DNA from: Sambucus nigra
Taxonomy: Eukaryota; Streptophyta; Magnoliopsida; Dipsacales; Adoxaceae
Direction of reading: 5' to 3'
Length of the DNA: 64,000 bases
Assembly: GCA_949130495.1 (NCBI GenBank)
Contig: OX422214.1
Location: 250,732,187-250,796,186 of the forward strand
Shown: positions 11,401 to 23,494 of the stretch, in pieces
Position numbering within the stretch: position 1 is the stretch's first letter
Layout of the letters: each line of letters opens with the position of its first letter
Made by a program: the position numbers and the translations under genes
The notes under the pieces: model-generated
Told to the model about the DNA's origin: nothing
Databases searched by the model: none
Seen by the model: only the letters and a program-made list of their open reading frames with translations

Positions 11401-14380
11401 AGCTAAGCAGTTCGTGCCCCGAGGTAGCATCCACTAGCTGGTCAATTCTGGGCAATGGAAAATGATCCTTTGGGCAGGCCTTGTTAAGATCAGTGAAATC
11501 AACACACATTCTCCATTTGTCGTTTTTCTTCTTCACCATCACCACATTCGTCAACCAGTCCGGGTACTTCACATCTTCAATGAATTGATCTTTCTGGAGC
11601 TTGTCGACCTCCTCTTGAATAGCTTGATTCTTCTCGGGGCTAAATACCCTTCTTCTTTGCTTTACAGGCTTGATCTCCTTATTCACATTGAGTTCGTGAC
11701 ATAAGAAGTCTGGATCTATTCCCGGCATGTCCTCATGACTCCATGCAAAAGTTTTCTTCCTGTTTCTTAAGAACATTATCAACTCTTGTTTTATTGAAGC
11801 ATCCAACGACGAACCTATCTGGGTTACTCGTTCAGGGTGCTCTTCGTCTAGAATAACATTTTCTGTAGATTCCACCACCTGTCCTTTTACAAGTTGGGAT
11901 TCATCTCTGGGATCGAGAGTTTCAATTTCTATACCTTCCTCCACTTGGTAAGTAGTGGTCTTTTTCCTTGACTCTTCAAGTTCTTCTTGCTCAGCAGACG
12001 AATAATAGCATTCCCGAGCTACTTTTTGATCACCTTTCACAACTCCTACTCCAAAGTTTGTTGGGAATTTTAAGCACTGATGCACTGTAGATGGAACTGC
12101 TTCGAACTTCTTCAAACCAACTCTTCCCATGATGATGTTGTAGGCTGACTGCACATTCTTATCCATCACAAAGAAGCGTATTCTTTCTGTTCGACAAGCA
12201 GGCCAAGTTCCAATGAGTATATCCAACTTGATTGTCCCAAATGGAAAAACTTTCTCGCCAGCAAAACCCAGGAGGGGTCTGTGATACGGTTCCAACTGAG
12301 ATAATTTCAGATTCAAGCTGTCAAAGCATGAATAGTACATGATGTCTGCTGAACTTCCATTGTCTACCAACACCCTTGAAATCACTACCTCCTTCATCCT
12401 CATTTTGATCACCAAAGGATCATCGTGAGGATAAAGAACACCTGCCAAGTTGTTTTTTGAAAACCCAATGACCAGCCTCTCTTTGTTTACCTTCCTCGGA
12501 CGATCGTCCTCGGCCAGGTTTATTCGCTGAATATATGAACAAGCTTGAGCCTCCCCGAGGTAAGCCTTTCTTTCTGCAGTAAGGTCTCCTCCTCCTGCAT
12601 CTCCTCCTGTAATGACATTACAATCAAATGACCCAAAACATATAGAAAATACCTCTCGTTCTGGTTGTCTTGGTTTCTTGGGAAGATCGGGGTCATCTTC
12701 TGGATCATCTTCATGGTCTCTCTTCTTCTTCTCCTCTGCCCGACGAGGAGATCTAGACCTTTCTCTATCTCGGTGGTTATCCTTTCTTTCACCTCCCCGA
12801 TCAACATATTTTGCCAGCTTTCCTCTTCAGATGAGTGTTTCAATCTCGTTCTGAAGAGCTATGCAATTTTTGGTCATGTAACCATGATCTTTATGAAATT
12901 CGCAATACTTATCCCTACTCCTCGAATCAGGGTCTGACTTCAGTTTCTTTAGCCACTTGACCTCCTCATTGTTCTTGATTTCCTCCAAGACATGATTAAT
13001 ACCCATTTTCAAAGGAGTATAATTATCATACTTCTTCATGACTTCTCATTTATTCTTGGAATGTTTATCTCCACCATTGTTTTTATGCTCTTTCTTCTTA
13101 GATTTGTCGTCTTCCACCTTGGTTTCTTTATCCATATTCTTCTTTGCAGCCATAGCCTCCTCGGCATTCATAATTTTGGCCCCTTTTGCCATCAATTCTG
13201 ACATAGTTCTAGGTGGATCTTTCGCTAGGGTGTAATACAATTTATTAGGCAACAACCCACTCATCAAGGCGGTGATTGCTGTCTTCTCTTCGTAATCTAT
13301 AACTTCTAGCTTCTCGTTATTGAAACGAGTTATATAATCTCTAGTACTCTCACCAGATTTCTGTCTAACACTTAACAAGTGTGCTACTCGTTTTACTGGC
13401 TTTGCTCCAAAACAGAAATTGTCGATAAACAACTCGGCTAACTGAAAGAAAGTTGAAACCTTACCCTGAGGAAGATTGTTGTACCATATCTGGGCAGATC
13501 CAGTAAGAGTTCCTGAGAAGGCCCTGCATCTCATCTCGTCGGGAACAACATAGATGTCAGCAGCAGCTTGATACTGTTCTATGTGAAGAATAGGATATGT
13601 CTTTCCATCATATTTGGGAGTTATCACGGGCGCTTTAAATTTCGATGGGGTAGGAAAATCCATAATGGCCTGTACAAAAGGTGTTCCTCGAACAAAAGTT
13701 CGTTGTAGGGGGTTCTTTGCTTTAGCCATTTCTCCCAATTTATCCTCCAACCGTTGGAAAGATCCTTTCCACGCTTCATTTCCTTCCTCGGGCCTATTGG
13801 TTCGAGCAATCGATCGTTCTGAGGTAGCTTCTTGAGATCTATCTTGACGAACGACTGGTCGTGACTGTGCTGATCCTTCCCTTAGATCTGATGGTTGTCG
13901 AAAACTCCTTGATGTGGTCTTAGGTGGACTCCTGTTCCTCCTAGGGCCTAATCGACTGAAAGGAGACGCCCTACTCAGTCTTTCTAAAGCGCTGGGTCTT
14001 TCTGGAGAGAGGGTGATATGTTGATCAGTATCTGTCACCCTTATTGACGAAGTTCGCCCAGGTTGATAAGAGAAATCATCAGACTCCTCATTGCGACGTG
14101 ACTCAGTACGCCTAGATCGTGAAGAAAGTAAATAAGTTTGCCTCTGACCACTTTGCTGTCTTGAATGTGCAGGTGCACCACCATGAAGGGTTTGCAAGAG
14201 TTGCCTTATTGTGTCTTGCATGGCGGTTTGTCCTTGAGCCAGATTCGTCATAATTTCGGCCAGATCTGGAGGTGCAGAGGGATTTGGAGGATTTCCAGCA
14301 TTTCCAGCGTTTCGATTGCTAGATTCTGGATTGTCCGCCATTGATGATGAATGATTTTTGGTGAAAAACGATAATAACAA
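8441..14380 (-). pseudogene. gag-pol: Tat gag-pol polyprotein gene with five in-frame stops
   Basis: One reading frame runs from ATG at 14380 to the stop at 8441-8443 with no frameshift, but five stops interrupt it: TGA 13048-13046, TGA 12829-12827, TAG 10252-10250, TGA 9328-9326 and TAA 9034-9032. Domains in order: a charged N-terminus; gag core (YDGKTYPILHIEQY, SAQIWYNNLP) near 13600-13300; a zinc-knuckle-like segment with Cys/His (KYCEFHKDHGYMTKNC) at about 12900; aspartic protease VLVDNGSSAD near 12360; RT with YVDD at 11210-11199; the first RNase H; a second, archaeal-like RNase H (LYVDGSSCTAGYGAG) near 10130; integrase zinc finger (HEGSCGAH...CDEC) near 9400; integrase core (GIDLVGPLP; FITDHGTQFD); and an integrase tail ending EHLRKYYQ. 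The gene is inactive as read unless several stops are suppressed. Confidence 0.9.
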
Positions 14381-14389
14381 TCGTTCCCA

Positions 14390-14401
14390 CAGACGGCGCC
14401 A
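14390..14401 (-). promoter_or_regulatory. Primer-binding site of the Tat element (tRNA-Asp type)
   Basis: The minus strand reads TGGCGCCGTCTG four bases inside the LTR end. TGGCGCCG is complementary to a tRNA 3' end of the Asp type, commonly used by Tat and Athila elements. The gag start lies ten bases further in. Confidence 0.8.
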
Positions 14402-14405
14402 ATCT

Positions 14406-14965
14406 GTTGATGTAAAAAACTAGATCGCTCTAATTATTCAATCACAGATAAATAAAATGAGACAAAGATTTTAAAGTGGTTCAGCCTTATAAGAATGGCC
14501 TACGTCCACTGTTATGTTATTTCTGAGTGTTTGGGAATTCTCGATTACCAGTTCTATCAAGAAATTCCGGTCCCTTTGAATGAGGGTGATACAAGGTATT
14601 TATAGCCCTTAGGCTGTTCATGAAAGGGTTGATACACTAAATGATATACATATGAAAGGGTAATACATTTAATGCAGCGTGTGCGTCAAGATCCAAACAT
14701 TCAATGAATAGTTGAACTGTTGCTATTCTGGCAATTAATGGTACGTCCGAGATGCAGTTCAGACCGCCTCAGTTGTACGTTGATCAGGAGTTCCTCGGAG
14801 CGCTAAGGCACCTCGGAGTACTAAAGTTCCTCGGTATATCATCGTTGCTCGGAGAGAACGTAGTTGGTCGGGGAAATGAAGTTCCTCGTTGTTATTGTGC
14901 CACGTATATTGACAAATGTCTTCATATGATTCGTCCACATCAGCATATTAATTTTGGTATCAACA
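14406..14965 (-). repeat. 5' LTR of the Tat element (560 bp)
   Basis: Both ends carry the inverted terminal sequence TGTTGAT / ATCAACA, exactly at 14406 and 14965, next to the PBS on one side and the older gag on the other. TATAAATA lies inside on the minus strand at 14604-14597. The partner LTR is off-window, so age cannot be read. Confidence 0.88.
14597..14604 (-). promoter_or_regulatory. TATA box of the Tat LTR
   Basis: The minus strand reads GGGCTATAAATACC, a good TATA element about 200 bp before the LTR end that leads to gag. Confidence 0.6.
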
Positions 14966-15797
14966 GCGAGTTTCATTAATTAGGTGACAGATATACTCTG
15001 GGAGCAAACCCTGAGAACAGAGTTGCAACAGTTTGGACTCTTTGGCTTCTTCCCTCACATCGAGGGACCTTTCCCTGAATCTTCAAACATAAGCCACCAC
15101 ATCTTCTCCTGGCCGTTGCTTCTCCCTGCCCACTTGTGTCAACGTGAACTCATCTTCTGGCATAAAGAACTTTTAGACAAATAAAACATGCATCTCTTCC
15201 CACATTGAAACACTCTTTGGAGCCAAATGAGAGTACCGCGTATAAGCTTTATCCCTTAATAATTTTGAGAACTCCCTCAGCATGAGATTCTTGTTGTTAC
15301 AGTGAGCCCTTAGATGTTTGATGAAACTTTTGATGTGATCCTTCGGGTTTCCCCCTTTTCTCGTGTATTTCTCAAAGATAGGAGGGATGTAGTCCTTCAG
15401 GTAAGGCTCATCATTATAATCTCGGGGATAGGGCATGCAAAAATATCATACACTGAAGCTACCTCGCTGGCCGACTGTGAGGAATCTGCTATTATTTTTA
15501 GCACCTCTTTTTTCATTTCTTTCCTCATTATTTCTAATGCGGACGCCGACGTCTTCTCAACCATGAAGGGAGTGGCTAGAGGGACCACTGATGGGGTTTG
15601 GAGGGACTACTGATGGGATACTGGTCACACTCGTTACGCTTGTCGTCGAGGCAGGAGTGGGTGCTATGCCTATAGGTTCGAACCCCACAAGATCAGCTAA
15701 AGTAGGGTTCATCGGAGCTACTGGGACCACCCCATGTATCACAAAAGCGCAAGTATGTGTTTCTCCTCCTAGGACCGTGGAAGCCTAAGATGTCTAG
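14966..15797 (-). pseudogene. gag: Gag remnant of an older Ty3/gypsy element, split by the Tat insertion
   Basis: On the minus strand an N-terminal Pro/Ser/Thr-rich leader (frame starting at 15742) is followed by a helical segment (MRKEMKKEVLKII) and a gag core. The core is recognisable by FEKYTRKGGNPKDHI, AYTRYSHLAP and, after a stop at 15175-15173, EDVVAYV and FRERSLDVREEAKESK. The first two pieces are in other frames, so there are frameshifts near 15590 and 15430. A second in-frame TGA lies near 15090. The frame stops at the Tat LTR boundary, 14966; the continuation must lie off-window. It packages element RNA in functional relatives. The family level is uncertain (Ty3/gypsy, possibly Tat-like). 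Confidence 0.65.
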
Positions 15798-17040
15798 ATA
15801 AACTTAAAAAACTTACCCATGAGGAGGGTCATTTGCGCTGGTGCGAGGAAATCACTAGTAGAGGCTTAGGTGACCGTTGGGACTCCAATAATCATTGGAT
15901 CTCGAGGAATATCTACCGGAGGGGGAACCCCACTTCTGGGAGTATTTATCTCCCTTGTCGCCTGTTCCTCATTGTATTGAACATAATCAAAGTTGAGTCT
16001 ATGATTAACGTTATCCTGCGCTATACTCTTTTGCTAGGAGAATACCTCCCCAGTGGAGTCACCAAATATAAGAGGGTACTTTAGATTAGATGGAGGCGTA
16101 ACCCCTTTTGAGTAGTAATGGTGAGGTAACCGGGAACACTCTTGATTAATCACAAGACACATAATCGCAACCTAGTGAAAATAAACTTTGTTTGAACTTA
16201 CAAATCTCTCATGTATAACTCAGAAGATGATAATGAACTCATAAGTAACTCATTTAGAGGGAGAGAGAAGTAAGCACCCTAGATGCACCTTGGCAGGTAG
16301 CCAAACACACCAACTCTCAAAGGTATCCAATCAGATATTAAAAGCTTCATAATAAATGACAATGGTGGATGAGTAAAAGCTCTGGTTTTACAATAACTTC
16401 TTTCTCCCTGATGATAATCTCTCGCTAGCCAAAAATATCTAGAAAAGAACTCTCTTCTCCTATAAGTGGTTGAGGCCAATAAATAACCCCCACACCCCTC
16501 CTGAGATGATTCAGTACTTCACAACTGTGAAAGACATCCCTCATACTTTATGTCATAAACATTAAATGCATGGTGGACTAGTCAGCTCCACGTCATAAAC
16601 ATTAAATGCTAAGCCATGACTTTTGCCTAACCACTGTGTGTCAGGAGGCTGTTGTCACAGAGGTGGCTCACCTACTGTTTGACAGCCCTAAATACCACAG
16701 TGGTTTACTCAAGTGAAGATTTGACATTGCTTATCTGGATAGTGACATCACTTAAAGTAGATGTGACATTAAGTAGAAAGCCCAAGTGGTCCACAATTCA
16801 ATGCACAATGGAACTCAAGGCTGAATAGCCCAAGGTTCCACTGCCAAGGTCTTTTGGTGTTTTACTAGGTGTATCTAAGATGGCCAGGACAGGTCCCAAC
16901 GCTGCCTCACTTCTCAATCCTCCAAACCAAGTCCCTCTGAAGTTCCCACGGCGAGGTCGTTCGATAGAGCATGAAATCTCTTCTAGGCCCTGCCAGGCCT
17001 GGACTCTCGCGAGTACCATTTGACCTCACACTAAATAACA
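15798..17040 (-). other. Probable leader and 5' LTR of the older gypsy element
   Basis: No intact gene. The minus strand has TTGGTGACTCCACTGGGG at 16068-16051, which looks like a primer-binding site of the kind found just inside gypsy LTRs. The stretch between it and gag would be the leader. An LTR could then run from about 16070 to 17040, starting TGTTATTTAGTGTGAGG on the minus strand. I see no clean CA end beside the PBS, so the LTR limits are guesses. A direct repeat of TCATAAACATTAAATGC(A/T) occurs near 16553 and 16595. Confidence 0.35.
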
Positions 17041-17462
17041 TTATAATTGTTACAACTTATAGTCAATATAAACAAAGGATACAACAAGACTAAGTAAAAC
17101 ATATAGAAATTAAGGATGAGTTCTCTCGAATAATTTCTTCACTGGAAGATCTCCCTGGGCGGCCATGCTGAACTACTCCTCTTGAGCTGCCTCGCTGAGC
17201 TACATCGCTTGAGAGGACTCACTGAGTTGCATCGCTTGAGATGCCTCTCTGCCTTAATCTCTTGATTCTGTTGTATTAGCTGGTGGGATTATCTCTAATC
17301 TCGAAATTATCTTCAAGGCCCTCTTACATCAAGAAATTGTTAAATACGCTTCCAAAAATCTTAAAAGTGATAAGATTTTGTGTCTGTGCACCCATTGTAT
17401 GAATGAAAAATTTAAGTCATTTGAAGACACTGAGTTGCATTTAATAAAGTAGATAATTTGTT
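17041..17462. other. Unassigned spacer with a small degenerate repeat
   Basis: No gene or element end is recognised. At about 17180-17255 two diverged copies of GAGCTACATCGCTTGAGA / GAGTTGCATCGCTTGAGA follow each other 35 bp apart. It may be flanking DNA of the CACTA pseudogene to its right. Confidence 0.4.
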
Positions 17463-19441
17463 AAGACTATAATATATGGACATACCATGGTGAAAAAATA
17501 TACTTTATGTTCCGGAAGAATTGTCGGTACCCGACCGCATAACAGAACCCAACGAGTGAAAGTGGTACATGATTCACCATCACATCATCCATTGAATGAC
17601 TTAATTGATGATGCTTATGGACTACATAACCGTAAAAAACACCAACCTATGGATACGGATAATGCGCATTATGTCCAATGAAATGAAAAATTTGATGTTG
17701 AACTTCCAAGAGATCAGGAATACATACGTTTGAAAGTTGATGCATCTAGACCGCTATATAAAGATTGCGATGAAGATCACTCAGTATTATATGTAATGAA
17801 TGGTTTGCATTATTTAAAGAGTCGATTTGGTTTATCTGGGACCCGCGTAACCATATTTCTTAAGTGGGTTAAAGATATTCTCCCAAAAGAGAACACATTA
17901 CCAGACAATTATCCTACCATGAAGGGTTTGGGTTTGAAATATAAGTCTATTCTGCATGCAAGTATGATTCAATATTGTACCTAAACGAGCACGAAGATAA
18001 GTATGAGTGTCCTGCATGCAATTCTCCTAAATATGTGGTTTGTGAGAATCGAAAGGCCAATGCTCCAAAGAATCGCAAGTTCTCGCAAGTCCCACAAAAG
18101 GTTTTAAAGTATTTTCCACTTGGGACATGGTTAAAAATATTATTTACTTTACCATGGATAGCGAAGGCCATGATATGGCATGCTCGATGAGAGGTGGGTG
18201 GGAATCTGATGCGTCATCCAGTTGATTCGCCGATCTAGCAAATTTCAAATGAACAACACTATGAATTCACAATGGAACCGCATAACGTTCATTTTGCAAT
18301 TTGAACCAATGGGTTTAACCTTTTCGATAATTTAAGTACTAGTCAGAGTTATTGGCCAGTTCTCTTGGCACCTTTAAGTGTCCCTTCGACACTATGTTGA
18401 GAAAGGAGTTAATATTGTTATCTTTGTTGATACTCGGGTCGAAGGCTCCTAACAATGATATTGATATATTCTTAGCACCATTAATCGAAGAAATTAAAGA
18501 GTTATGGTATAAAGGCGTGACGGCGTTCGACTCTCATAAGGGTGAAGAGTTCACACTTAAAGCAATGGTCATGTGGGTGATCCACGACCTTCTAGCTTAT
18601 GGGTAGGGCAGGTAATTTTTGACACGATAACACGTTTATGGTAATAAACCAAAATGACCCGAACATGACACAATTAGCTTGTATAGATTTAAAAGTACCC
18701 AAAACTTATACTCAAATCAAAATCAATGCGACTAGAAAATTACACGATTAACCCGAATTGCCACCCGTACTTATGGGACATTGTCCGGTTGTAATGTTCA
18801 TGGTTATTATGGATGTCCCATATGTGGGGAGGAAATTGAAGCGTGTTGGCTAAAACATAGGGGTAAGATGAGTTACACGGGTCATCATATATTTTCGCCG
18901 ACCAGTCACCCTTTCTAAAATGATAAGTCTAAGTTTTTACCTGTCGATCATGAGAACAAAAAACTACCTACTCGTCTTTCCGGTTAACAGATTAAGGAGA
19001 AGGCGACGACTTCAACTGTGAGGAATAGGTATGTAGGCAAACACCCCCAGTTTGTAAACCTGAAGCGTAAAGCTAGGGGAGATCCGAATGACCCTAGTAA
19101 AGCGAAGCCGTGGTCCAGGTGATCATTATTTTATTGATTTGTAGTATTGAAAAGATCATAGTGTAAGGCATGTAGTTGATTTAATGCACACAGAGAATAA
19201 TATTGCAGAACATCTGATAGGAATATGTCTAGGTGGATCTCATTCCAAAGATGGAGAGCGGGCCCGTGTAGATCTATAGGATATGAAAATAAAGAAGAAA
19301 TTTTGGTTAAAAAATGATCCTACAATAGGATGAATTTTTACCCCTGGGCTGCTTTCACTTTGACTACTAGTGAGAAGAAGATCCCCTTAGACATGTTGTC
19401 CAACTTGAAGACTCCATACGATTATTCTGGTAATTTATGTA
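17463..19441 (+). pseudogene. CACTA (En/Spm) TNP2-type transposase, decayed and truncated
   Basis: Pieces in order match plant CACTA TNP2 transposases: HPLNDLIDDAYG (17590), a segment with RPLYKDCDEDHSVL and LHYLKSRFGLSG (17740-17840), PKENTLPDNYPTMK and GLGLKYKSI (17885-17950), a Cys-pair segment YECPACNSPKYVV (18003), VPQKVLKYFPLGTWLK then WHAR (18090-18190), NLMRHPVDSP, and NGFNLFDNLSTSQSYWPV (18310-18362). After a frameshift come LLILGSKAPNNDIDIFLAPL, LSGCNVHGYYGCPICGEE and finally a piece near 19330-19440. At least two frameshifts and many stops make it dead. It ends where the LTR of element B begins; its 3' end was not found on the other side of B, which runs into satellite. It resembles the transposase in the CACTA element at 48.6 kb (shared GGNLMRHPVDS-type segment). 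Confidence 0.85.
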
Positions 19442-21425
19442 TGGTAGTTAAAAGCTACCACTTGAGACATTTAATACAGGATAAAACTATTAAAATGGCT
19501 CCGAACTGTTTGTTAAAGAAACTCTTTTAATAAAAACAAAACTTAACACAAGATGTGTTCATAAAAAACTTATCAAAATAGTTTGAACGAGTTATTTCAG
19601 ATATAGAATGAACCAACTTTGAAAAACAAAACTTAAACTATTAAATCAGCACAACTAGGAAGAAGGTGATTAGAAAATGAGGAAGAACACAAGTAATTTT
19701 TAACTTGGTAAATCCCCACCCAATTGGGGAAATATCCACGGTGACATCTATATCACAAAATGAAAATCCACTAAAATCAGAGTAACAAATTGCAAGCTAT
19801 TTAACAATCAAACCACACAAACACACCTAAAAAAGGTTCAGGATCGTTACCAACTCCTCTTTGTTTGATCTGACTTCTCTGAAGGTTGTTGTTGTTGTTG
19901 TTGATGTTCTCTCGAGATTCGTATCTTTACTTGATTCCAGTCTTTACATCGACTCAAACAAGTTCAAGATCATACAACCAACACTTTAAGTGTGGTAGAG
20001 TGAAAGTTTAGTGGTGATGTGCTCTCTAACATATGCATGCAACGCACTCACACTTAATACAAACAAAATGATTTAACAAATTACAAAATCACTAGATATG
20101 CAAGAAATTCTAAAATTAGTTTCGTCAAACCTAAAACAAACTTTTAGACCTTTCAAAATATCCGCAGATCAAGAGGGAATCTTGTTGAGAAATATCCAAT
20201 ATCCTAACACTTTCAGGTTTTGAAAATATTATACAGAAAGTGCAACCCCCAATCAAGATCTCAAAACTAGATCTTAGTCTGATAGTTTGAATAAAATGAA
20301 ATCAGAATGAATATTGTTGGTTTTGGGTTTGAAAACATAAAATCTTTTTTAAAAATAACCAACAAACAAGATTTCTTGAAGTAAGAAATCAAGATAGTGA
20401 ACTATCTATGTGATTTGTATCACATAGACGAGATCTCAAGTTTCCATGCAGAGAAACTGAAAACTCTACCAATCTGATTAAGTTGGAAGGATAATCAAGA
20501 ACAAGAGAGGATAACTTCTCAAAACACGATCTAAACACTCAGGTTTAAAATCTCAGAAAAGTATTTCTGGATTAGGGTTTGACGAAGTTAGGGTTAGGGT
20601 TTCCTTTCTCTTTCTTATCTTTTCTCTCTCTTCTCTCTACTCTCTCTTTTTTCTATCAAACGAGGAAATCTCAAAAGTCTCTAATTGTCTCACCCAAGGA
20701 ATCAATTTATATTGGAGTTCGAAGGATCTGGAACGATGCCATAAATCAAGGGCTGAGATTAAAGGAATTTAAATTGATGCAAATCTAAGGGTTCACAGAA
20801 AGCCGTGCAAAGCCCAACTCTGATTGGTTAAAACAATCGCACTTGGAATAGTTCCAAACACATGCAGAACGTAGATTAAGATGATCCAAGGGTCCAGAAT
20901 AAGTCATATCTATGTGAGTGAATAAAAAAACAAATCGAACCAATGTCTGTGCAACACGTGTCGGCTCACGATCAACTCTCAAACGCGTGTTTTTAATTTC
21001 CAAAAAATTATAGTTTCACCTGCAAATGTTTCTGTCGCTTTTTGTTTCTACCCAAGTCCGTTTTAAGGAATAAAATATATTTACAAATCAACCTCAAAAC
21101 TTTACTAAGTTTCAATTTTAATTTTCAAAAATATTTAAAATTCTTAAAAAATATTAATTAAATCCCAAAAATTATTTAAAAATCTTATTGGGGGATTTAA
21201 CTCACACAAGGTCATATTGGGAATGAAACACTATATGTATGCAGTCCTAGTGTGTGGTTTATGTGAAATACGATCAAGAACTTGTAGAGGAATATCAATA
21301 TAGCTATGAAGGTTCTGAGTCTTTTTGGTTCATCTAGGGATAGACACAATTTGGTCACTATTTTCAAACTAGATGAGGTCCTATATAATGCAGACTCAAA
21401 TTAGTCAAAGATATAGGGTGCTTCA
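19442..21425 (-). repeat. 3' LTR of element B (about 1.98 kb)
   Basis: The minus-strand start TGAAGCACCCTATATCTTTGACT lies directly after the polypurine tract. Its body and end align with the solo LTR at 45266-47243: both contain AATGGCTCCGAA near the end, and GAAAAACAAAACTTA. Both are about 1.98 kb. The end at 19442-19448 is placed by that alignment and could be off by a few bases. The CACTA transposase coding match stops here. Confidence 0.8.
20705..20712 (-). promoter_or_regulatory. Probable TATA box of element B LTR
   Basis: The minus strand reads CCAATATAAATTGAT, at about the same depth in the LTR as the TATA box of the solo LTR. Confidence 0.5.
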
Positions 21426-22043
21426 ATCTCCCCCTTTGGAAATATGAGGCAAAATATTCTTTGAGTCAACAAGGACTCGTAGGCATACAAAAAATAAATA
21501 TGGAATCCTATTCCTATGAAAAACCTATCCACCCAATCTCCTAGAAATAGAAAAATTACATAACTCAACCATGTACACACCATTACACTATCAAAATCTG
21601 ATGCAATACAAAGGTACTGAAATATGCAATAAGATACCTAAGATCAAGTTCAATAGATGAGAATGTGCATGAGGGTCCAAGTGGACTCAAAATTTCTCCC
21701 CCATTTTGTCTCAAATGGACAAAGGGCAACAAGAATCAAGTAAGGAGAGTTATAAACATGTAGATAAGAAATAACTTGAATAAACAATGAGAATTCACAC
21801 AAATCTCCTACATAAAGCAGATATAAGAGGTGTTCTTTCTCATTATACTAACATCCATGCCTTACATCCTCAGAGATGTAATTAAAAATATGTGAAAAAC
21901 TGGCAGTTATACAAATGAAGAAAAACACAATTATTCAGCCAAAACCATCCCAATTGATTTGCATAGGGATTCAAAATGCTTAAAATCCAAGGTTATTGTA
22001 AATAAATCAACCAATTATAGATCAGAAGGTAGGTAATTAATCT
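21426..22043 (-). other. Element B spacer with two polypurine tracts
   Basis: Non-coding. On the minus strand the terminal tract CCAAAGGGGGAGAT (21439-21426) adjoins the LTR and the internal tract AAAATGGGGGAGA lies at 21707-21695. This mirrors element A, where the internal tract is base-for-base the same. Confidence 0.75.
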
Positions 22044-23494
22044 CTAGTTCTTTTGATTCAAGTAATTCTCGTATGAAGTGATATCGAATTTAATATGTTT
22101 AGTGCAAGAATGTTGAACTGGGTTCGTAGAGATGTTGAGCGCACTCTGGTTATCGCAATAGAGGTGGAGTTTTTCTTCTTTTATACCGTAATCTCTCAGC
22201 ATTAGTTGCAACCATAATAACTGGGGTACAACAACTTCCAATTGCAATATATGCAAATCCTGTAGTGGATAAAGAGGTGAAGTTCTATTTTTCGTTGTTC
22301 CAACCAACCAAGTTGTTACCGATGTAGTAACATGAGCCTGATGTACTTTTACTATCATTGGAACACCCAGCCCAATCAGAATCGGTGTATCCAACTGTAG
22401 TGCTCGATGTGTCATTAGTGTACCATAACCCTAAATTGTGAGTGCCTTTTATGTATTTAATTATTCTTTTTACACATAATAAATGGCTCTCTTTAGGATT
22501 ATTATGATAACGAGCGCGCACACACACAACGCACATCATATCAGGGCACGAGGCAGTTAGGTAGAGCAAACTTCCTATCATACAAATGTATAAGGTAGAG
22601 TAAATGGATTTACCATTTTCATCTTTGGAGAGTTTGACCGAGGTACTCATAGGCGTTATAGCTTCCTTGGTAGTATCTAAGCCAAAAAATTTTACAGTCT
22701 CAAATGCATATTTAGATTGCAAAACAAAGAAACCTTCTGAGTTTTGTTTAACTTGAAGACCTAAGAAAAAATTCAACTCCCCCATAAGCGAAATTTTGAA
22801 TTCATTGTGCATAATGTATGAGAAAGACTTGGCTTCTGAAAGGGAGGTGGATCCAAAAATTATATTGTCAACATACACTTGAGCAATAGTAAGGTTATTG
22901 TCAACGTTTTTGACAAACAAGGTTTGGTCATTTCCTCCTCTTCTAAATCCGTTAGCTAACCAAAATGTGGATCGACGCTCTTACCAAGCTCTAGGAGCTT
23001 GTTTTAAACCATAAAGATCTTAAGACGATAAATATGATTAGGATGGTGAGGGTCAATAAACCCTTTGGGTTGTTCTACATAGGTCTCCTCAGTTAAAATT
23101 TCGTTAAGGAAGGCAGACTTTACATCCATTTGGTGAAGTGTGAAATGTAAATGCCATGCTATAGCAAAAAGTAAAAGAACAGATTCAAGTCGAGTAACAG
23201 GAGCAAATGTTTCCTTGAAATCTATTCCTTCAATACGGGAGTAGCCCCAGGCAACTAATCTAGCTTTATTTATAATGATCATCCCGGACTCATCAGTCTT
23301 GTTTTTAAAAATCCAATGTGTGCCAATAACCCTTTTATTTTTAGGTCCGGGTACAAGATACCAAACATCATGAATGACAAATTGAAGAATTTCCTCTTGC
23401 ATTGCAGTAATCCTCAAGGGGTCATTCAAGGCTTCATTTACATTTTTTGGCTCAATAAGAGACAAAAAACATGCAAAATGAGCAATATTGCAAA
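22044..23494 (-). pseudogene. pol: Element B pol, RT-RNaseH part (broken)
   Basis: The RT N-terminal half (IGTHWIFKNKTDE, KARLVAWGYS, ETFAPVTRLESV, MDVKSAFLNEIL) lies at 23494-23004. The second half and RNase H lie at 22920-22044. The catalytic YVDD is YVDN (VYVDNIIFGST), consistent with a G-to-A change, so RT would be inactive. Between 23004 and 22920 the frame is broken. RNase H starts YTDSDWAGCSND and is interrupted at 22285, shifting into another frame for LHLYCDNQSALN. The coding match begins right at the Tekay target site, and its continuation is at 32703. Confidence 0.88.

Larger units (their letters stand above)
6412..14965 (-). mobile_element. Tat-lineage Ty3/gypsy retrotransposon (3' LTR off-window)
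   Basis: Read on the minus strand the order is 5' LTR (14965-14406), PBS, gag-pol (14380-8441), a repeat-rich 3' region with an antisense ORF, then the copia A insertion. The remaining 3' end and LTR must lie left of copia A, outside the window. Tat lineage is inferred from the tRNA-Asp-type PBS, two RNase H domains (one archaeal-like), no chromodomain, and extra sequence after pol. It is inserted in an older gypsy gag at 14966 (right-flank pentamer GCGAG). Confidence 0.85.

Noticed and set aside
8441..13048. Programmed readthrough in Tat gag-pol
   Set aside because: Stops lie inside domains and at five places, not at the gag-pol border alone; point decay explains them better.
16051..17040. 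Complete LTR of the older gypsy element
   Set aside because: PBS-like word and a TG start are seen but no CA end beside the PBS and no partner LTR, so listed only as a weak region.
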